Positions 62,283-64,000 of a DNA stretch of 64,000 bases are shown piece by piece. The stretch's first letter is position 1, and every line of letters begins with the position of its first letter. The translations under genes were made by a program, and so were the position numbers. A model generated the notes under the pieces. That model did not search any database. It saw only the letters and a program-made list of their open reading frames with translations, and was not told where the DNA came from. Origin of the DNA: Oscillospiraceae bacterium (GTDB taxonomy: Bacteria > Bacillota_A > Clostridia > Oscillospirales > WRJC01); the NCBI GenBank assembly GCA_009782405.1, contig WRJC01000003.1, positions 1 to 64,000 of the forward strand, given 5' to 3'.

Positions 62283-63470
62283 TCAAATATTCCTTTTTTT
62301 TGAATAATTCAGCGTCGAGGTGACGCTTCCTTCCGTTATCACGGTTGTTATCGCCGGATGCCCGCCCGACGCGTCGACCAAAAGCAAATCCGCCCTTTTA
62401 CCTTCTTCGACGGAACCCGCCGTTTCCCAGATTCCGACCGCTTTCGCAGGTTCGGAAGTGACAAGGTTGACGCATTCATGCAAGGGGATCTGAGATTTTC
62501 TGTGCAGGCTAAATACCGCTTCCAGCATGGACGACGGGTAATAATCGGAGCAAAGCATCGAAATGCTTTTATCCAATACGCCTTCGGTGGCCGACATATT
62601 GCCCGAATGCGATTTTCCCAGCAGCACATTGGGCGCTCCGCCGAGCGTTTTCATGCCGACTTTTTTCGCGTGCCGCGCTGTGCCGATTTCAACGGGAAAC
62701 TCGCTGATTGAGGCGTTGAGCGTATTTTTTGCGAAATTCACCTTCGCGACGGAATCGTCGTCGTGGGAGGCGATTGAAATGCCTTTGCTCTGCGCGAGTT
62801 TTGAGATATCGACCAATGTTTCCATCGGGATTTTTTCGACCTGCATGCGCTGCTCCAATCGTTCTTCGATTTCCGCGTCGCTCAATTCCGGATTGTTTGC
62901 CTTGATCGCCGCCTTGAAGGGCTCCAGATCCCTGTATTGCCCCTGGCCCGGCGTGTGGTCCATAAAAGACAGAAGCGATACATTTCCGCCGACTATCATA
63001 TCCCGCAGCCTCGGGATGGCCTCGAAGTTCGTGATATCGAGCCTGATATGGAGCATATGCGTTATCAAGCAGGGGGAGTTTTTTGTGTTTATGACCGCCC
63101 GAATTATTTGTTCCAAAAAATCTTCTTCTCTCGCGGCTTTCCGCCTCATCGCCCTTATGGCCGGCTTCCACATCGCCAGCGAATGGTACATGGTCGTAAT
63201 GCCGTTATTGACAAGCTGTTTTTCCTGCTCCCTCAGCGCGAATGGGATGTCCATGACGCTGCCCGCCCTCGGTTCGATTATTTGTTCGACGTGGTCCGAA
63301 TGTATATCTATCATTCCCGGCAGCAAATACGCCCCATTCGCATCGAGGGCGGCGCCGCGCGAGGCGTTCCCGCCTATTTTGCTTATTATCCCGTCTTCTA
63401 TCGCCACGCAGGAATTTTTGATTATTCCCTCCGGAAGCACCACATCCGCATTTACAATATTTAGGCGCAT
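62283..63470 (-). CDS. phnM: Ribose 1-methylphosphonate 5-triphosphate diphosphatase PhnM
   Basis: A 395-residue amidohydrolase-fold enzyme that removes diphosphate from the ribosyl-phosphonate intermediate before PhnJ acts. The metal-binding motif LLPGMIDIHSDHVEQIIEPR and ASHDDDSVAKV are present, as in PhnM. ATG at 63470 has AGGGGTGA 8 bases upstream; GTG at 63482 is possible and would overlap the phnE stop. Confidence 0.93.
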   Translation of the reverse strand: MRLNIVNADVVLPEGIIKNSCVAIEDGIISKIGGNASRGAALDANGAYLLPGMIDIHSDHVEQIIEPRAGSVMDIPFALREQEKQLVNNGITTMYHSLAMWKPAIRAMRRKAAREEDFLEQIIRAVINTKNSPCLITHMLHIRLDITNFEAIPRLRDMIVGGNVSLLSFMDHTPGQGQYRDLEPFKAAIKANNPELSDAEIEERLEQRMQVEKIPMETLVDISKLAQSKGISIASHDDDSVAKVNFAKNTLNASISEFPVEIGTARHAKKVGMKTLGGAPNVLLGKSHSGNMSATEGVLDKSISMLCSDYYPSSMLEAVFSLHRKSQIPLHECVNLVTSEPAKAVGIWETAGSVEEGKRADLLLVDASGGHPAITTVITEGSVTSTLNYSKKRNI

Positions 63471-63478
63471 TTTCCCGC

Positions 63479-64000
63479 TCACCCCTTCAATCTGCGTTTC
63501 AGCGCGTTGAATGATATTTCGAATATATAAGTGAAAACAACGACAAGCAGCACAGCCACCCAGGCCCTGCCGTACTTATAGCTCCCGAAAGCGGCGGAAA
63601 TGAGAAATCCTATGCCGCCCGCGCCTACCATGCCCAGATTCGACGCCCCCTGAAAATTGCCTTCGAATCGCATGGTAAGCCATGCTACCAGCATTGTCAG
63701 CGCGGAAGGGAGGACGGCCGCAAAAAAAACTTTCAGTTTGCCGGCTCCGGTGGAGGCAAGCGCCTCCAGGGTCCCTTCGTCCAGTTCTTCGAAAGCGTGC
63801 GCGAACGCCCTCGCGAAAATCGCCGTGGAACTTATGCAAAGCCCTATGATGGCGGGCGTGACGCCGAATCCCAGACACACGATGACCAAAAGCACAAAAA
63901 TAAAATTCGGGATCGCTCTTATCAAAGTGAATGCCGCATTGAATATGGGAGGGAAAATTTTGAGCGGGGTTATGTTGCGGGCCATAAAAACCGCAAAAAT
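63479..64000 (-). CDS. phnE: Phosphonate ABC transporter permease PhnE (C-terminal part)
   Basis: The last 173 codons of a permease; the frame remains open to the window edge, where FMARNITPLKIF is a common PhnE segment. The EAA-type loop AHAFEELDEGTLEALASTGA and GAGGIGFLISAAFGSYKYG fit phosphonate permeases. Membrane helices are evident. The upstream partners (phnC ATPase and phnD binding protein) would lie outside the window. Confidence 0.88.
   Translation of the reverse strand: MFAVFMARNITPLKIFPPIFNAAFTLIRAIPNFIFVLLVIVCLGFGVTPAIIGLCISSTAIFARAFAHAFEELDEGTLEALASTGAGKLKVFFAAVLPSALTMLVAWLTMRFEGNFQGASNLGMVGAGGIGFLISAAFGSYKYGRAWVAVLLVVVFTYIFEISFNALKRRLKG

Overview
The window reads as a chromosomal segment of a Bacillota (Clostridia-like) bacterium. 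The evidence is the pyrH-frr-uppS-cdsA-dxr-rseP-ispG-polC block with a PolC-type replicase, AGGAGG-type ribosome sites, sigma-A-like promoters, many short lipoprotein signal peptides, an S-layer-homology protein and PxTG-type surface anchors. No rRNA, tRNA, CRISPR array or phage module was seen. No species is assigned.

Layout. 1-4664 (minus): start of a phosphodiester glycosidase-like lipoprotein, a Uma2-type nuclease, a solute-binding lipoprotein and two proteins of unknown role. 4857-13167 (plus): a secreted GH17 glucanase with SLH repeats, an M20 amidohydrolase, a split 2-hydroxyacyl-CoA dehydratase activase/dehydratase-like pair and a ricin-like lipoprotein. 13263-23802 (plus): the housekeeping block for UMP kinase, ribosome recycling, isoprenoid and phospholipid synthesis, membrane proteolysis and replication. 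23866-26827: a lipoprotein, a 5'-truncated RHS tip and an ECF-type S component. 26893-32178 (minus): two ABC exporters, each with a fused zinc ribbon, flanking a DUF1854 protein. 32321-40824: sugar-nucleotide genes, then a carbohydrate-flavoured accessory cluster (solute-binding lipoprotein, beta-helix protein, Dabb protein, sulfatase, UroD-family protein, aldo/keto reductase). 40961-46178 (plus): a GNAT enzyme, an NMT1/SsuA-type ABC importer and a second ABC system with two permeases. 46351-48145: a decayed IS630-type insertion sequence and a broken Rpn-type nuclease gene. 48333-54758: small redox and zinc-ribbon proteins, a membrane-anchored subtilase homologue lacking its catalytic histidine, a DegT aminotransferase and two CBM9-like surface proteins. 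54882-57542 (minus): alaS. 57708-64000 (minus): a carbon-phosphorus lyase operon phnE-M-G-H-I-J-K-L, cut by the window end at phnE.

Functional themes are scavenging (phosphonate breakdown, several solute-binding lipoproteins, possible sulfated-glycan use), surface display, and a DUF1854/ABC export module. The least explained items are the subtilase with Gln in place of His, the DUF1854 module, the orphan RHS tip and several long palindromes in intergenic regions. All family calls come from reading motifs by eye; no database search was run.
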